DNA of 64,000 nucleotides, from contig NC_089448.1 of NCBI RefSeq assembly GCF_026210795.1, positions 1,178,001 through 1,242,000 of the forward strand, given 5' to 3'. Of the stretch, positions 1-11,727 are shown piece by piece. Position 1 is the stretch's first letter. Every line of letters begins with the position of its first letter. A program made the position numbers and the translations under genes. The notes under the pieces are model-generated. The model saw only the letters and a program-made list of their open reading frames with translations, did no database searches and was not told where the DNA came from. This DNA comes from Rhizophagus irregularis. Lineage: Eukaryota > Glomeromycota > Glomeromycetes > Glomerales > Glomeraceae.

Positions 1-998
1 TTAAAAAAAAATAATTTCATTCAAGGTAATATACTGACTGTATCTAATTTCATATGTTCAGAATTTAATTAGAATTATTTAATTAAATCTTTATTATTAT
101 TTATTATTTAACTATAAAAGTCTTTATGGAATTGATGAAATACGCATGATCGTATAATCCGTGATAGAATCTCGACAGACCATTGTATTCAACGACCCTA
201 TAGTATTAGCTATTGCATTTTTTTTTTTCGTTAACTAAACTAATAAAGGACTACGTGTATAAATAATATATTAATTGGATGTATTATTTGCGTTCTCTAT
301 TCTTATTACACAAAAAAGAAATCATGTTCAAAGAAAGTCTCATTAGGAATTTCGGAGTCACGAAAAATATTCCTTTTTTATTAAAAAACTTTTTACTTTC
401 ATCGCCTCTATATTTGGATATATAAAAAACATTTCGTCATTAAAAAAGGGGGATTTTATAACTACAAAGTGAACATTGTACTAGCAGTGAAGTTTTTCAT
501 TATTACCTGTGATAATGATGAATTTATTTGTGATTATAAAGACTGATTTTGGCAATACAAATGTAAGGTGTTTTATTTAAAAAACTAGACCTATATTAGT
601 GTATTTTTTTTTTTTTTTTTGAGACGTTTAACCAATGTAAATACGACATATAAATCATGATCTACGTTAAACGTTAAAAAATGAATAGGCGTTTTTTGTG
701 TTACCTTGAGCGCGATGAGGAAAACCTCGTTGTTTCCTATTAAAATGAAAGAAAAAGGAATTATATACAATAATTATAATCATATATAATGAAAAGTAAT
801 GGAACTCCCTTTCTTATAGAATTACATTCAGAATCACATTCAAAAAAATTTTGACGGCATATGATAATTTATTTTCCGAAAGTAGTAGCAGTAGTGAATG
901 ATTTTAGTTTCGACTTATAAAAAAAAAAATAAGATAAAAAATAAAAAATAAACATACTTGTGTTTGTTCTTTATTATAGTTTACTTTACTAAACTGAG

Positions 999-1170
999 AT
1001 GGGTCGAAAACATCCCAAGGGAAAAGATCTGCTAATTGTTTATCAAGAAATGATGGAGTCATACAGATGATGATGTAGAATTGTAAATAAACAAGTATCT
1101 GAAATATGGCAAGATCTACCTGAAGATCAAAAATCGAGTGGAAGAGAGCTCAATCGAGAGTCAGTAAACG
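999..1170 (+). pseudogene. HMG-box gene remnant, unit 1
   Basis: DNA equivalent to the HMG-box exon of unit 2 is recognisable (AAAGATCTGCTAATTG, then GTATCTGAAATATGGCAAGA). Its reading frame is broken by indels and stops after about 20 codons. The end of the box and a tail equivalent to ELNRESVNEP remain in another frame. It is far too damaged to make a DNA-binding domain. It is dated as part of the array by the matching upstream and downstream blocks. Confidence 0.65.
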
Positions 1171-1778
1171 AACCATAATCATTATCATTATGGATGAATA
1201 TTTTGAATTTTAATCGAGAGATTCAGAAAACTAACTATAATCACGGATGAATGTTTTAGATTTTAATAGAATGAAAATTATCTTTTTGTTTTGGTTTAAA
1301 ATATTTAAGTTTATTAATAAGTATGTTTTTTATTATGCATGTGTATAAAAAAGAATAATTTTATAACTGCTTATTAACCATAAGTAGTATATTTCATATG
1401 AACATTATGTATGATTAAATATGAGTTAACGGTTAACAAACACAAAATGGTTTATTAAAATAGTCGTCTATCGGTCGATAATTTATCCGATCCGTGAAAT
1501 TTTACTTATTCCTAATTAGCCAGGATGTGCAGGGTTATATCACATGATAAAATTCTCTGGATAAACTCCATTCACTCATGCAAAAATTACCTTCTTGATC
1601 TTCCTCGCATTACTTTCTTGACCTGGTCAAAATATGCATGATTATGTATGAAAAACATATTCTTTTCTTGACTCGAAACGCGATAACTGATAGTGTGACA
1701 AACAAAAAAAGAATATTTAATAAAAATAATGATAACTTGTTAAAAACTTTGTTCTACTTACTACAGTATTAGTATTTA

Positions 1779-1838
1779 TTCGGGCCGTACAAAATTTGTC
1801 CGAATTAAATATATATCAAATGATCATATAGTGTAGGC
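1779..1838. repeat. Conserved inverted repeat, unit 1 copy
   Basis: Arms of the CGGGC / GCCCG type lie about 40 bases apart. Counterparts sit in the same relative place in most other units: near 6187-6236, 10757-10812, 13727-13783, 22138-22190 (left arm reduced) and 24943-24990. The best preserved copies read TTAATTCGGGC, a spacer, then GCCCGAATTATAA. It lies downstream of the HMG remnant in every unit. It may be an old palindromic insertion amplified with the unit, or a hairpin in an untranslated region. Confidence 0.6.
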
Positions 1839-2031
1839 CCGAGTTAGTCAATTTATAGAAGGTATATATCTAATAAAGACGTTGACCCAATGATCCAAAA
1901 ACTTTGTAACTTTCCACACATATTTCCTTTTGAACGTGCTAATATTGCATTGAAGATATCTGAAATGCTGCTGCTGTTATAAATTTATAATATTATAGCA
2001 ATATTCAACAAAATAAACCATTTAATGTATA

Positions 2032-2288
2032 ATAGTTATTGTGTAGGGGGGTTGAAATATCACCGAACTGCGAAGCAGTTCTGATGATATTTTAACCCCA
2101 ACCTAATAACTGTGTTATTATGCAGACGTCCAAGATCATGTTCCATATGAAAAGCATAGTAAATGTGTGATAATAATCTATATGACGTAATGCGTCAAAA
2201 ATATCAAAGATATTTACGCAATAATAGTTTATCTAAAAAATATCAGTATGTTAAAAACAACATGATCCTATTTGGCTGCATAATAAAA
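2032..2288. mobile_element. Insertion with two hairpins, unit 1
   Basis: Unit 6 runs uninterrupted from the ATTTAATA block to AACCACTTATTAAATAAT (16105-16150), whereas unit 1 has about 255 extra bases here. The left part (2048-2099) folds into a hairpin centred on GAACTGCGAAGCAGTTC. The right part (about 2115-2288) has imperfect inverted ends, TTATTATGCAG and CTGCATAATAA. No coding potential was found. It is probably one or two non-autonomous inverted-repeat elements; no clear target duplication was found. Confidence 0.5.
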
Positions 2289-2629
2289 CCACTTATTAAA
2301 TAATAATAACGAATTAAATAAGATTTGCTGTTAAACAGTATGTCACTCAAAATTGAGATTAAAAGGCTTTATTAATAGTCTAATACTATAACATACAATA
2401 AGAATGAAATAAATCTTAATTTTTAATTTCGGGAAATGGCGGCTTTAAACTAGTGGGAGTACGTGTAATATTCAAGAATTTATTCAATGACTTCCAATTA
2501 TTTTATTGCTGAAGATACTAGTTTAAAGCGAGAAAAACCATTGGTTTACTATGAAAGAAACTTAATAAGTAACTTGCTTAAAATTATTTGTATTTATTTT
2601 TGTTACATTGGCCATAATATCCATAATAT

Positions 2630-2890
2630 ACTAAAAATAACCAACCATACTCACGGAAAGGAGACCCAAAAAACAATTGAACTGCGAATGGATCATTTGT
2701 AATTTGTAAAGGTAGTCGACTTAGTATATCAACATTAAACGCATTTCTATATTTTTATTACCGATTCTACGTCTTCGTCGTTTATGAATAATATTGAAAT
2801 TAATAGAAGTAACGTAATTTAAATTCCTAGAGCTCTTTAACGTCATCTTTAATGAATATAAAGGTTGATGTGAATGTTAATAAGAATGAA
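2630..2890 (-). pseudogene. Basic conserved ORF remnant, unit 1
   Basis: This is the minus-strand counterpart of the frame better preserved at 9019-9309. The segment equivalent to PFAVQLFFG is present, and so is most of the HKRRRRR region, but the frame is interrupted by indels. The stop codon found in other units is missing because about ten bases are deleted just before the GTGAGT that follows it. Confidence 0.45.
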
Positions 2891-3557
2891 AGAACGAAAG
2901 AAAAATTTATTAACCATCATATTTATATTGATATTCGTGTAACAAAATGTAAAGCAATGGAATAGAATTGTTACACGAAACTCATATTTTTTTAGTATAA
3001 TAGTTAAAGCGATATTAAGGTTGATACCTTTTTCTTTTAAATATTCTTACTTTTAACGATTAATTATTATTTTGATTATTAAAACAAAGCCTCCACTTAA
3101 TTATTGTATTCGCTTATATAAGAAGAATGAACCATGTGAAATAAAAAACAAGATTATTAAATTGTCTGATACCCGGAGAAAATATCATCATTATCATTAT
3201 TTACCTGAGGATTTAAATAATTTTAAACGACAGATAACTTTAAAATATAATATTTTGTTTTTGTATTTGTAAGATGAAAGAAATAGTCATCTCTTTATAT
3301 TGATAATTGCACACATTGATGAATATTCATCGAACGCTGTGAGCGAATCAAATTTGTTTATTTTGTTTTAATAAAGCAAATATTATGGTCACGATGATTA
3401 TTTAATGCACTAATGCATTTTTTAAATTTAACCAAGATCTGCAGAATAATTTTATTTGCTTCGGTTTATAAAAAATAATTTCATTCAAGATAATATACTA
3501 TACTGTATCTAAATTCATATGTTCGGAATTTAATTAGAAATTATCTAATTAAAACTT

Positions 3558-4606
3558 CATCAGGAGAATAAAATAAGCGTAGATCTACAAAATAATACAC
3601 GTGTGAAAAACTACGCAAATCTACACCTCTCGCGACGATATACGAGTGTGAAAAATTTAGAGGAATTTTCAATAGTATAAAATGGTGTATTTTTAAAAAT
3701 GACGTAGTTTTTTTAATAGTAAAAAATAATGTAATAAAAATTTTCTTTTAATTTTTTCACATTTTATATTTATTTTATATTTATTATTTTTTTTTTACTC
3801 AATGAATATATACATTTTATTATTTTTTACTTACAAACTGAATACTTCATAATTAATTACGTTTTATTTATTTATTTTTTTTTACTTACACTAAGAATCG
3901 AACCGAATACCTCAAGATGAACTATTAATATATTAAGTCTCATTATCCGACCACTACACTATTTGTTCTTTTTTTTTAATTATTAATATTATATTTCATA
4001 TTTATCTTAGAATAAAAATGTATTTATATAATTTTTTTTAGTGTAAATATTTAAAATAAAACAAAACTTCATTTGCTAATTTTCCTCGACTCAGTGTTTG
4101 TTAAAAATATTTTTAATTGTTTATATCATATATTATTAGAAATATTTTTTTAGCGTATATATCTAATATCTATTTGTGTAAATTTTAATCAACTTTTTTA
4201 AATAAAAATTTTTCAAAATATTTTATGTTACAGTTTCGCGTGGGTTATGCAAAATCATGTATTTATGCAAATTTCGAAAGTGTAGATTGCTGAAACTACC
4301 TACTTATGTAGAATTTATGAAACTTTTTAAGATACAAAATCAACGAAATATTTATTTAAATTGTTTTTTTGTGTAGATTACTTAAACCACATGTTTAAGA
4401 AGTTATTTCAAGATATAAAACTTCAAAACTACCTATTCACGAAAATTTTATGACATTTTTTAAGATACGCCTTATTAAATAACTATGTTTTAAGTGTAAA
4501 TTATGCAAAATTGTATATTTATAGATTTTTACGGAGTATAAATTTCCAGGGATTATACATATTTGACAACTCTACGCTAATATTCGCCTCATATAATCTC
4601 CTGATG
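3558..4606. mobile_element. 1.05 kb inverted-repeat element, unit 2
   Basis: The element starts CATCAGGAGA and ends TCTCCTGATG, a perfect 10 bp terminal inverted repeat that continues imperfectly inward (AGCGTAGA inside the left end, TCTACGCTA inside the right). Comparison with units 1 and 4 shows this block is an insertion between AATTAAA and TTTATTATTA. Any target duplication is only 2-3 bp. The interior is AT-rich and non-coding, with degenerate internal direct repeats near 4270-4480 and a tRNA-like sequence at 3893-3966. It is a non-autonomous DNA element, possibly a composite with a SINE-like core. Confidence 0.7.
3893..3966 (-). pseudogene. tRNA-like sequence inside the 1.05 kb element
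   Basis: On the minus strand an A-box-like TAGTGTAGTGGTCGGATAAT is followed about 30 bases later by GGTTCGATTCT, a good match to the pol III B-box and TPsiC loop. The T arm pairs poorly and the predicted acceptor ends do not pair, so this is not a working tRNA. It could be a tRNA-derived SINE head or a captured tRNA. A thymine-rich tract lies just downstream on the minus strand. Confidence 0.5.
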
Positions 4607-5429
4607 TTTATTATTATTTTTTTTTAACTATAAAAGTCTTTATAGAATTGATGAATACATGAAGTACGTAATTCACATGTCAGATCATTTTCGCGGATAC
4701 TACAGTATACAATCCCGTAATAGAATAAGCAGCCTTTTGCCCAGTGCAATTGGTTACTTTTCGCTAACTTTATTATGTAATTGGATGAACAATTTCATCA
4801 TATGTAACGTACTCAATATGTCGGATATTAACGAGCGTAACAATAAAAACAATTGATAATATTATTTATATTGTTTGGCGTTCTTTATCTTTTATTACAC
4901 GAAAAAAAAAGGTAAGAATTTCCGTGACGCCTGTTTTTATCCAGCTTATAATAATGCAACTTTTGTCTTTTGAGCATGAAATTTCTTTTTTTTTCCGCCA
5001 AAACTCTTTCCTTTCATCACCACTATATTTAGTTACATATATGTTACTTCTGTTAAATGAAAAGATTTTATAGGCAAATAATAAACGAGTATCTACATAA
5101 TTAAACTAATATGGCGTATTGTATGTTAGTTACCCTTGAGCGACGAAGGAAACCTTGTTGTTTTCTACTAATATGAAAGAGAAAGAATTATATTAAGTAA
5201 GTATAATCGTATGTAATGAAAGCGATGTAAATTACCCTTTTTATAGAGTTACATTTAGAACCACGTACGAGAATTCGACGGCATATAATAATCATACTCC
5301 GCAAGAAAGTTATATAAATGAATGCTTCCTGGGCTTCAGATTAATAAAATAAAAAACAAATAATTAAAGTCTACTTCTCACATTTGTTTTTTAAATTGAT
5401 TATTATAATCTTCTTTGCTAAAAAAAACC

Positions 5430-5645
5430 ATGATCAATAATCTATACGTGGTCCATCATTCCTTTCTTTCTCCAAAGAAATCAACGTCCAAAAGGAAGGA
5501 AAGATCTGCTAACTGTTTCCTTCTATTTCGTCAAAAAATGATGAAAGAAAGGCCATACAAGATGAAGATGTCAAATTACAGTAAACGAGTATCTGAAATG
5601 TGGCAAAATTTATCTGAAGACGAAAAAATTGAATGGAAGAGATGA
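5430..5645 (+). pseudogene. MATA-type HMG-box gene, best copy in the array (unit 2)
   Basis: From the ATG there are 71 codons that align with an HMG box: a basic N-terminus (KKSTSKRKERSAN), then CFLLFRQKMM, YSKRVSEMW and LSEDEKIEWKR. The conserved aromatic, Trp and Leu positions of helices 1-3 are present. A TGA follows WKR, and codons continuing the usual box end (YELNRKL) lie in frame after it, so translation would stop before helix 3 is complete. HMG boxes of this type bind DNA in the minor groove and act as transcription regulators in the nucleus; the MATA-HMG family is known to be expanded in arbuscular mycorrhizal fungi. The start was chosen because units 3 and 4 share the same ATGATCAATAAT. 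It is probably a recent pseudogene; a rare readthrough or a spliced tail cannot be excluded. Confidence 0.65.
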
Positions 5646-6629
5646 TACGAGCTCAATCGAAAGTTAGTGGAGTTATTAATAAACTTAAATATTTTTAAAC
5701 TAAAACAAAAAAAAAATGATTTTTATCTATTAAAATCCAAAACATCCATTCGTGATTATAATTGGTTTTCTGAATCTCTCGATTAAAATTCAATAAATTA
5801 TGGTTCGTTCACTGAGTATGTTTTTAATTATGCATGTATATAAAAAAAGAATAATTTTATAGCTACTTATTAACTAAAATATATTTCATATGATTATGTA
5901 TGTAACACAACAGTATGTAATTTTAACAAGATTTGTAATTAAACTAATTCATTAAGTAATATGTACAAGTATCAGTTGTTTAATAAAGTACGTCACTTTT
6001 TTCGTTTGAAGTCGGTAATATTAGACAGGTATGTCACCCTGCAAATTAATGATTATTAAACATATCGCGTCATATCTTTTGCATTGGTTTAAGCCAAACA
6101 TCTCACTTAAATAATCTAGTCCAAATTTGAATTAAAATAAATTTCTGCCATTGTATTGGCACGTGATCAAATGTGCAATATTTTAATTCGGGCAAATCTG
6201 TAAATCAAATTTATATAATGCAGGCCCGAATTATAATACGTTGATCAATCCGAGACTCCGGGTATAAATTTTACAATATTATAGCGAAAATAAACACTCA
6301 TAACCACTTATTAAATTTATTAAATTAAAAATAAAAAAGTGCTATTTATTGAAATCAAAGGGTTTATTAACAATCTAGTACTATGACATATAATAATGAA
6401 ATAAATTCTAATGCTAAGTTCGCGACTTTAAACCGGCAGGAGTACGTGCAATATTCAATTTATTCAGTGATTTCCAATTATTTATTGCCGAAGGTAGTTT
6501 AAAGCGAGAAAACCACTGGTTTATAATGAGAAAACTTAATGAGCGACCTGCTTAAAATTATTTGTACTATTGTTACATTAGCCATGTGATAACCTAATCA
6601 TACTCACCAATAAAAATGATGATTAACGG

Positions 6630-6840
6630 AAAGATGACCCATCATTTGTAAAGGCAATCGACTTAATATATTAACATTAAATGCATTTCTATATATTTTA
6701 TTAATTGCGTCGTCTTCGTTTATGGATAACACGATTATAATTATTAGAAGGAACATATAAATTCCTAGGATTCTGTAACCCCATTTTAAATAAACAATTA
6801 TAAATAAAAAAATGAAAGAACGAAAGAAAAATTTATTATT
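6630..6840 (-). pseudogene. Basic conserved ORF remnant, unit 2
   Basis: This corresponds to the minus-strand frame at 9019-9309. The stretch coding for PFAVQLFFGSSFR is partly deleted, and the part for NFNRVIHKRRRR carries substitutions and indels. It lies convergent to the HMG-box remnant of the same unit. Confidence 0.4.
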
Positions 6841-6947
6841 TATATATATTGATATTCGTGTAACATTGTATTCTTGCAGTTCATTTGCGAATCCTCAAAA
6901 AAAAAAAAAAAATTTCCAGAAAAAAAATTCTCGTGCATATTTTTGTC

Positions 6948-7099
6948 GGGCGTCCTTAACGTACAGTAGGGGTGTACAATATTAACGTACAAACTGGCCC
7001 GAGTTTAGGAGTTATGCACTTGCACGTGATAGCGTTAACGTTAACTCCGGCCAGTTCGTACATTAATATCGTACACCCCACTGTACATTAAGGAATCCC
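6948..7099. mobile_element. 152 bp palindromic MITE with 9 bp target duplication
   Basis: Arms of about 50 bp match with few differences: left GGGCGTCCTTAACGTACAG, right (reverse complement) GGGATTCCTTAATGTACAG, both continuing to ACTGGCC. The element is flanked by ATTTTTGTC at 6939-6947 and again at 7100-7108. Other units of the array lack it at this place. A 9 bp duplication is typical of Mutator-like elements. It has no coding capacity and would need a transposase from elsewhere. Confidence 0.85.
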
Positions 7100-8260
7100 A
7101 TTTTTGTCACCAAACATTAGTTTTCTATAATTTATTATTCAGTATAGACTCTTTCTGGCATGATAAAAAGAACCAAATCACAAGTCTAAAAAGATGAGGT
7201 TTATTTCTAGGAATGGCTAGTGCATATGAAATTTCTTTTTGTATGTATAAAGATATTACAGTATTTGTATTATTGGGCGAATGGGCGTTATAAATTATCC
7301 AATAAAAAAATTCCTTAATTTAGTATAATTTTTAAAAAAATGTGGAAATTGATAGAATATATAGAATTTCCAAAAAAAGATTTTTTGATCTTCTGATCTT
7401 GTAAATATAAACTTTGTCATCACATGCAAGTATAACATAAAATAAAATTTCTATTAAAAATGTCAAAGACGGAGTTATAAACCGTATCGGACATGAAAAG
7501 TCTCTAAAAGTATTTAATAAAACCAAATTTCATTGAGCTAATAGTTTGAATTTCTAAAGCAAACATGATCACAAGCCTCGTGAACCTCGTGATTATGTTG
7601 ACTTGCATTTCCAAAATATGAAAAGATCTGCATAAACAATCTACATATAATTACTAGTCTATAGAATTGATAGACGTAATCCACATGATCATGATTGCAA
7701 ACCCTTTGATATTCAACGACCCAATAGTATTAGCTATGCATGTTTTTTCGTTAAATTAAATTAACAGTAATTAACGATATATTAATTGAATGGTTTTATT
7801 TGTACTGTTTATGTTCTTTATTTTATTACACAAAAAAAAATCATGCTCAAAGAAAGTCGCATTATTATAAAGACAGCAAATTCGGCGGTACGAAACCTTT
7901 TTATTATTAAAACTCTTTACTTTCATCGCCTCTATATTTAGTTATATATAAAACATTTTCGTCATTGAATAGAAGGGACTTTATAACTACAAATAAATAC
8001 CCGTGACAAGTGACAACGATTTAGAATTTATTTGTGATTTATTATTAATATATTAAAACCCTTAAACCGTTTTGCAGGCAAATTTGCCTGCAATTTTGTT
8101 TTTAATTAAAGGCACTTTTAAATGTCTTAAAATATTTTATTATATAAACCAATATTTTAAACAAATTCTACAGTATTTTCTAAGTACAAATCGAAAAAAA
8201 GTTCAATTGGACTAATGATTTTTTAAAAGTAAATGATCGGCAAATTACACTAAAGAAATC

Positions 8261-8440
8261 ATGATCAATAATTTGTATGTAGTCCATCATTCCTCTCTCT
8301 CGTCAAGGTAAATGAACGTCCAAAGGAAGAAAAGATCTGCCAATCGTCAAGAAATGATGAAAGAGGGGGTGATGATGTCAAATTACAGTAAACGAGTTGA
8401 AATGTGGCAAGATCTACCTGAAAATCAAGGAATAGACGAT
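8261..8440 (+). pseudogene. HMG-box gene remnant, unit 3
   Basis: The start ATGATCAATAAT is shared with units 2 and 4. The box is recognisable as KKRSAN, RQEMMKEG, MSNYSKRVEMWQDLPENQ. The CFLLF segment is deleted, a TAA interrupts the N-terminal part, and the end of helix 3 is replaced by unrelated codons. The upstream 200 bases also differ from other units. Confidence 0.65.
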
Positions 8441-9018
8441 GCGGTCGATGCGTCAATCGAGACGAATCATCATTATGGATTGATATTTTGGATTTTTATA
8501 ATAGAATAAAAATCATTTTTTTTAGTAAATATTTAATTTTATTATTAAGGATGTTTTTTTAATTATGCATATAAATAAGAGCAATTTTATAGCTACTTAA
8601 TAACTATAAATAATTTTTTTCCGTGAATTTTAATATGTATGATGAATATAACAAAGTTAAGGTGACAAACACAGTTCGTTTTAAGTAATATTAGACAGGA
8701 GTTATATTACTCCTATAAATGTTTGCAAATTATAGAGTAAAGATTAAAATATCAATTAAATATATCGCTTCATTAGATTCTTTTACATTTGATTAAGTCA
8801 AACATCTCACTTAAATAACTAGTAGCCTAGATCATAATTAATTTAGATTTAAAATCTAAAACTTCATATTAAATACTCATTTTATTGCCGAAGATAGAAA
8901 ATTACTAGTTTATAATGAAAGAAAACATAATAATAAGTGACTTGCTTAACTTATTTGTACTATTTTTGTTACATTAGCCATGTTATACTAAAAATAACCT
9001 AATCATACTCACCAATAT

Positions 9019-9309
9019 TTAACGGAAAGAAGACCCAAAAAACAACTGAACCGCGAATGGATCATTTGTAATTTGCAAAGGTAATCGACTTAATCGATTT
9101 AATGTATTAATATTAAACGCATTTCTATATTTTCTATTAACGATTCTACGTCTTCTTCGTTTATGAATAACACGATTGAAATTATCAGAAGGAACATGTT
9201 TCTTTAACGTCATCTTAAATAATAAAATAGCGGTTGGAGTGAAAGTTAAAAGGATGAAAGAACGAAAGAAAAATTCATTAGTTGTATTTATATTGCATTT
9301 GTGTAACAC
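9019..9309 (-). CDS. Conserved hypothetical protein with basic patch, unit 3
   Basis: I do not recognise this protein. It is 96 residues from the first ATG; a second ATG gives a 64-residue form starting MTLKKHVPSDNFNRV. The long form has a hydrophobic stretch (about residues 13-32, FFFRSFILLTF onwards) that could span a membrane or act as a signal anchor. Then come a strongly basic HKRRRRR and a C-terminus with LPLQITNDPFAVQLFFGSSFR. The same frame occurs at 11482-11727, 16501-16809 and 25485-25763 and as remnants in units 1, 2 and 5. In the preserved copies the stop codon lies 9-15 bases before a splice-donor-like GTGAGT, so it may be an exon of a longer ancestral gene. It is convergent to the HMG remnant. 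It may be non-functional. Confidence 0.4.
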   Translation of the reverse strand: MLHKCNINTTNEFFFRSFILLTFTPTAILLFKMTLKKHVPSDNFNRVIHKRRRRRIVNRKYRNAFNINTLNRLSRLPLQITNDPFAVQLFFGSSFR

Positions 9310-10630
9310 TGTATATTAAATACATGCCGTTCATTTGCGAAATCCTTCAAAAAAAATATATAAATTCTTCGGAAGAAAATTCCTCGTGCATATTTTTTGC
9401 AGCTTTCTATAATTAAATATCATTTGCAAAATAAAAGGAACCAAATCACAAGTCTAAATAGTGAGTTTTATTTCTAGAAATAGCTGGTGCATATGAAATG
9501 TACCGTATAAAATTTTTTACTTTGGGCGTTATAAAATTATCCAATAAAAATCTCCTAATAACAATCGAATTTAATATAAGACGAAAAAAAATGTAATTTG
9601 TGGATTTTCCAAAAAATCAAAAATGCATGTGATTTTAAATGCAGATCTTTTCATATTTTGGTTAAATTTAATTTTAAAAAATGAAGCATAAAAAGTAATA
9701 ATAAATAATCACTTGTGATCATATTTGTTCCGGTTTAATTTCATTCAAGAATAATATACTATACTGTATCTAAGTTCACAAGTTCGGAATTTAATCGAAA
9801 TCATTATTTTTTTTAACTATAATAGTCGTCGTTATAGAGTTTACGGATACACGAAGTACGTAATTCACATCATCTTTGCAGATGTCCAGTATATAATCCG
9901 GGATAGAATAAGCCCGGTGACATTGGTTGCATTTTCTTTATTAATTGAACCATAAATCGCTAACTTTATTATGTAATTGTATCAATAATTTCGTCATATG
10001 TAACGCACTCTTATTGTTACGCTCGTTACTAATATTCGACATATTGAGACAATTGATGATATTATTTGTATTGTTTGCGTTCTTTATTTTTATTATACGA
10101 AAAAGAAGGTAAAAATCTTCCGTGACGCCAAAGTTATCTGTTTTCTATCCGACTTATAATAATGCAACATTGTCTTTTGAGCATGATTTTTTTTTCCACC
10201 AAAACACTTTCCTTTCATTATCGCTATATTTGGTTACATATATGTTACTTCTGTTACTTCTGTAATTAAATGAAAGGATTTAAGAAAAAAATATAATTAA
10301 ATCAATATTGCGTATTGTACGTTAGTTACCTTGAGCGATGAGGAAATTTCGTTGTTTTCTATTAATATGAAACAAAAAAAAATTTTATTAAGTATAATCG
10401 TATGTAATAAAAGCGATGGAAACTCCCTTTCTTATAGAGTTACATTTAGAATCACGTACGAAAATTTCGACGGCATGTAATAATCATTCTCCGTAAGAAA
10501 GTATATGAATAAATGCTTCTGGGCTTCCGATTTATAAAATAATAAAAAAATAATAAAAACAAATAAGTAAAGTCTACTTCTCAATTTGTTCTTTAAATTA
10601 ATTATTATAATCTTTTTTCCTAAAACAATC

Positions 10631-10730
10631 ATGATCAATAATCTATACGAAGAAAAGATCTGCTAACTGTTTCCTTCGGTTCTATTTCGGCAAGAAATGA
10701 TGAAAGAGATGTCGTACAAGAAACTCATAT
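10631..10730 (+). pseudogene. HMG-box gene remnant, unit 4
   Basis: ATGATCAATAATCTATACG leads into the KRSANC segment, but about 40 bases are deleted and the frame stops after 11 codons. Helix 1 DNA (CTATTTCGGCAAGAAATGATG) is kept; helices 2 and 3 are missing, and the sequence passes straight into the downstream CACGTGATCAAATGAG block. The same truncation is seen in unit 7. Confidence 0.6.
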
Positions 10731-10950
10731 TCAGCACGTGATCAAATGAGCTATATTTTAATTCGGGCAAATCTGTAAATCAAATTTATATAATGCAGGC
10801 CCGAATTATAATGCGTTGATCAACCAGAGTTTAAATTTTACAATATTATAGCGAAAATAAATACTCATAACCATTTATTAAATTTATAAATTAAAATAAT
10901 AAAATGATTGCCATTAAATTGTATGTCATTCATTAACAATCTAGTACTAT

Positions 10951-11186
10951 CCTATAAAAAATATTGTCCAAACATTGTTCGGTTTTTTTGTTCGGAAAAT
11001 CGGCCCCGTTCCGAACATTTACTTGACTTTATTGGATATTCATCATGATATTGTACGTTTTTTATGTGGTTAAAAATTCTCAATCTCCGCATCTTGTATT
11101 AAATTGTAACAAATATTGTATAATAGCGTGTCAATATCCAGAAAATTGACCCCATCCGAATATTTATCGGACAATCTTTTATAGGG
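10951..11186. mobile_element. 236 bp MITE with TAT target duplication
   Basis: It begins CCTATAAAAAATATTGTCC and its reverse-complemented right end reads CCCTATAAAAGATTGTCC. Inside the ends lie inverted TTCGG blocks. It splits the CTAGTACTATGACATATAAT block that is continuous in other units; TAT is present on both sides (10948-10950, 11187-11189). Non-coding. Confidence 0.75.
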
Positions 11187-11481
11187 TATGACTTATAGAA
11201 TGAAATAGATCCTAAGATTAATTCGGAAATGATGACTTTAAACCAGTAGGAGTACGTGTAATAGTCAGGAATTTATTCAATGATTTCCAATTATTTTATT
11301 GCCGAAGATAGAAAATTACTGGTTTATAATGAAAGAAAACATAAAAATAATTGACTTGCTTTACATTAGCCATGTTATACTAAAAATAACCTAATCATAC
11401 TCACCAATATTTAACGGAAAGAAGACCCAAAAAACAACTGAACCGCGAATGAATCATTTGTAATTTGCAAAGGTAATCGAC

Positions 11482-11727
11482 TTAATGTATTAATATTAAA
11501 CACATTTCTATATTTCCTATTAACGATTCTACGTCTTTACGTCTTCGTCGTTTATGAATAGCACGATTGAAATTATCAGAAGGAACATGATTCTTTAACG
11601 TCATCTTAAATAATAAAATAAAGGTTGAAGTGAAAGTTAAAAGGATGAAAGAACGAAAGAAAATTTTATTAGTTATATTTATATTAGAATTTGTGTAACA
11701 CTGTAGTATTAAATACATGCCGTTCAT
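11482..11727 (-). CDS. Conserved basic hypothetical protein, unit 4 (frameshifted end)
   Basis: This is the counterpart of the frame at 9019-9309. It keeps the hydrophobic N-terminal stretch and the NFNRAIHKRRRR patch. A short insertion with a duplicated TACGTCTT changes the frame, so the C-terminus reads KDVESLIGNIEM and stops early; the usual PFAVQLFFGSSFR codons remain downstream in another frame. It is probably inactivated. Confidence 0.35.
   Translation of the reverse strand: MNGMYLILQCYTNSNINITNKIFFRSFILLTFTSTFILLFKMTLKNHVPSDNFNRAIHKRRRRKDVESLIGNIEMCLILIH

Noticed and set aside
2487-2702. 71-codon plus-strand frame in unit 1
   Set aside because: It overlaps the array block that is not open in most units, and it runs antisense into the conserved basic frame.
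3893-3966. Functional tRNA gene
   Set aside because: B-box is good, but the T stem and acceptor stem do not pair properly.
8265-8456. Minus-strand frame opposite the unit 3 HMG remnant
   Set aside because: Antisense shadow of the HMG box.
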